DNA of 64,000 bases, from the NCBI RefSeq assembly GCF_910592395.1, contig NC_088318.1, forward strand, positions 6,100,756 through 6,164,755. Direction: 5' to 3'. This DNA comes from Lineus longissimus (lineage: Eukaryota; Nemertea; Pilidiophora; Heteronemertea; Lineidae). The number at the start of each line of letters is the position of its first letter. Positions within the stretch are counted from its first letter, which is position 1. The notes under the pieces were generated by a model. It was given only the letters and a program-made list of their open reading frames with translations. It ran no database searches and was not told the origin of the DNA. This document shows, piece by piece, positions 62,459 to 64,000 of the stretch. Position numbers and translations under genes: made by a program.

Positions 62459-64000
62459 CGGCATTACTAAAACGCGGAATTCCGCGGATTTCCGCCGATT
62501 ACAGAACGGATCACGGATTGGGACTGAAGACGGCCTGTATGGAAAGCCAAAGACCAGTACGGGAAGCCTATGTAGTTCGAATTATATACTTCGCGCATTT
62601 CATTTCATTTTATATTTAAAAAGCCGCCAAAAATGCCGTGAGACCGAAATGCGTCTTGAGTGTGGCGCACAGCATTCATTTTTCAGCTCCAACCTTCCTC
62701 GTGGTCTCCACACCCGCATTTATCATACTAGCATATACCCGTGGCGCGGGCTGTTCGAGGTATAAACATCGGATTGTGTGGGTGCTGGTATGTTGTGGGT
62801 TTGGTGTAAATGGGGTGCTGGTTTGTGAGTAACACTTTTTTTCATGAGTGTAATACTTCTTGAAAACGGAACTATGTAATCATGTACATGATGTACAGGC
62901 GTCCACAATGCTAAACCAATTCTCGGAAAACCAAGATGGTGCAGACTGGTGATGTACCCGATATCAGCCAGCGATTAGCGCCAGAATGGTTAAAGTTACC
63001 TGTGTGCGCGTAAATCTTGTCTCCCGTTGGGTACATTGTGTCCTAAGATGAGCTATTTGTGAATAAATGGCTGTCACGAGGTGGAAAAGCAGCATTGAGA
63101 CAAGACCACAATTGATTTGTTAAGCCTTTTAGCAGTTAAATTGTCAATGTTTGACCGCGACGCATCAAATACTGCGTGCGGTTGTGAATCTGAAATTTAG
63201 ATTATGTTATTCCGAGCAGTCGGGCAAGTAAATGGTGAAAAATAAACTGGTGATTGACCACGGAAATTTTTTGATAATCGACAAATTAGACAGACTTTGA
63301 TATTTCCACTCTTTTCAGCCAACTGGCAGAAAAAACTCAAAACACGCCCCCTATTACCAAATTAGCAAAATTCGAAATTAATTTTTTCATCAAATAATTT
63401 CTTTATATCTGTAGACTTGCCACAGCAAATATTTTTTCAATACCTCTCCAAATATGTACTTGATAGTTAAAAATATTCACTCGTCTAATTGATAGGCCAT
63501 GACCCTCCAACCTATGAATATTCATTAGTGGTCTTGTCTCGCATTTTTCCTTCAGATATGTGCGCCGCCATCTTGCATGCTGGCGTCAGTGACGTCGATT
63601 TTGATTGGTGGATGATGCGCGCATGGAAGGGACCATTTGAACAGGACATCTGATTGGTTGATAGCGGAGGTGGGAGGTGGCTCGGCAATTTTCGTGACGG
63701 TAATAATGCAGAGAGATTACTGATGGACTTCTCGGCGAAGAGTTTACTTGGAGCTCTCCAGTTGACGTCATCTCCACAAAGTTGTTATTTATTCCAAAAC
63801 CACCAATATATTCGACGTATGACACCCTCAGTGACACTCTTACTTATGATCCACACCTACGAAGCCAAAAGTTGCAAGAATTCGACGCATTTTCGAGGCC
63901 AAATTTTGAAACAAAAATCGCCTCCTATTTAGCGGCCACAACGCGCATTATAGTATAAATTATTATATGCCTTCCCTGTTCGTTTTTAAGTTTCATTCAA
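62459..64000. mobile_element. Mutator-like element, third copy, runs off the window
   Basis: Left TIR CGGCATTACTAAAACGCGGA after AGACAACAA. The first ~300 bases match 29771-30065, the last 250 match 33000-33249. Between them about 1 kb (62760-63750) has no recognisable gene. It lacks the GGGCCC-rich insertion seen in the unit 9 copy. The right end lies outside the window. Confidence 0.65.
63751..64000 (+). repeat. Conserved 250-bp block with open frame (unit 11 copy)
   Basis: Equal in length to 33000-33249. The frame from KLLFIPKPP to ATTRIIV is kept with two amino-acid changes, one synonymous change and a stop changed from TAG to TAA. Confidence 0.55.

Overview
The window is nuclear DNA of an animal, probably a marine invertebrate deuterostome such as a lancelet, hemichordate or echinoderm. 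Reasons: a tandem array of single-coding-exon class A GPCRs of the lineage-expanded chemosensory/peptide-receptor type; Ty3/Gypsy, CR1-like, Harbinger-like and many short TIR elements; and spliced transposon genes with GT-AG introns. The species is inferred, not shown. I saw no tRNA, rRNA, CRISPR array or bacterial-type operon.

Backbone: a tandem repeat of about 2 to 4 kb is present eleven times on the + strand. Each unit has a conserved ~0.9 kb upstream region (with a TGACTCA site and often a TGACGTCA site), one ~1 kb receptor ORF, and a conserved ~0.4 to 1.2 kb downstream region (often with GC-rich hairpins and a C-tract). Copies 1 (1100-2110), 2 (6892-7890), 3 (10033-11058), 5 (13991-14995) and 9 (28703-29728) are open from start to stop. 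Copies 4, 6, 7, 8 and 10 are pseudogenes. Copy 11 is split by a Harbinger-like transposon but is otherwise open. This is a classic birth-and-death receptor cluster.

Insertions, left to right: a 5'-deleted DNA transposon with two convergent spliced genes, one encoding a P2X7-ballast-like zinc protein (2350-5090); a 939-bp element with an 11-bp target duplication inside receptor copy 6; a 1058-bp element with an 8-bp duplication; a Mutator-like family with 9-bp duplications (23385-23923, 29771-33647, 62459-end); a foldback element (24925-25499); an element with GGGCCC-rich termini and a duplicated exon (about 30093-32402); a Ty3/Gypsy element on the - strand (33790-39429) itself hit by a MITE; a CR1-like LINE fragment (39662-41025); a Ty3/Gypsy element on the + strand (41144-52021) carrying a second LTR element; a MITE (54209-54648); a solo LTR (55574-56576); and the Harbinger-like element (57728-61507).

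The most unusual object is the nested LTR element at 42599-48852 (- strand, 196-bp LTRs, AAGG target duplication, tRNA-Leu-type primer site). It has Gag with a zinc knuckle, a candidate -1 frameshift heptamer, a TARG1/OARD1-like ADP-ribose macrodomain joined to a retroviral-type protease, and, in the position where retroviruses carry env, a gene with its own splice acceptor encoding a zinc finger plus a TatD-family metallonuclease with all metal ligands. No reverse transcriptase, RNase H or integrase is visible, so it looks like a non-autonomous retroelement that has captured two nucleotide/ADP-ribose metabolic enzymes.
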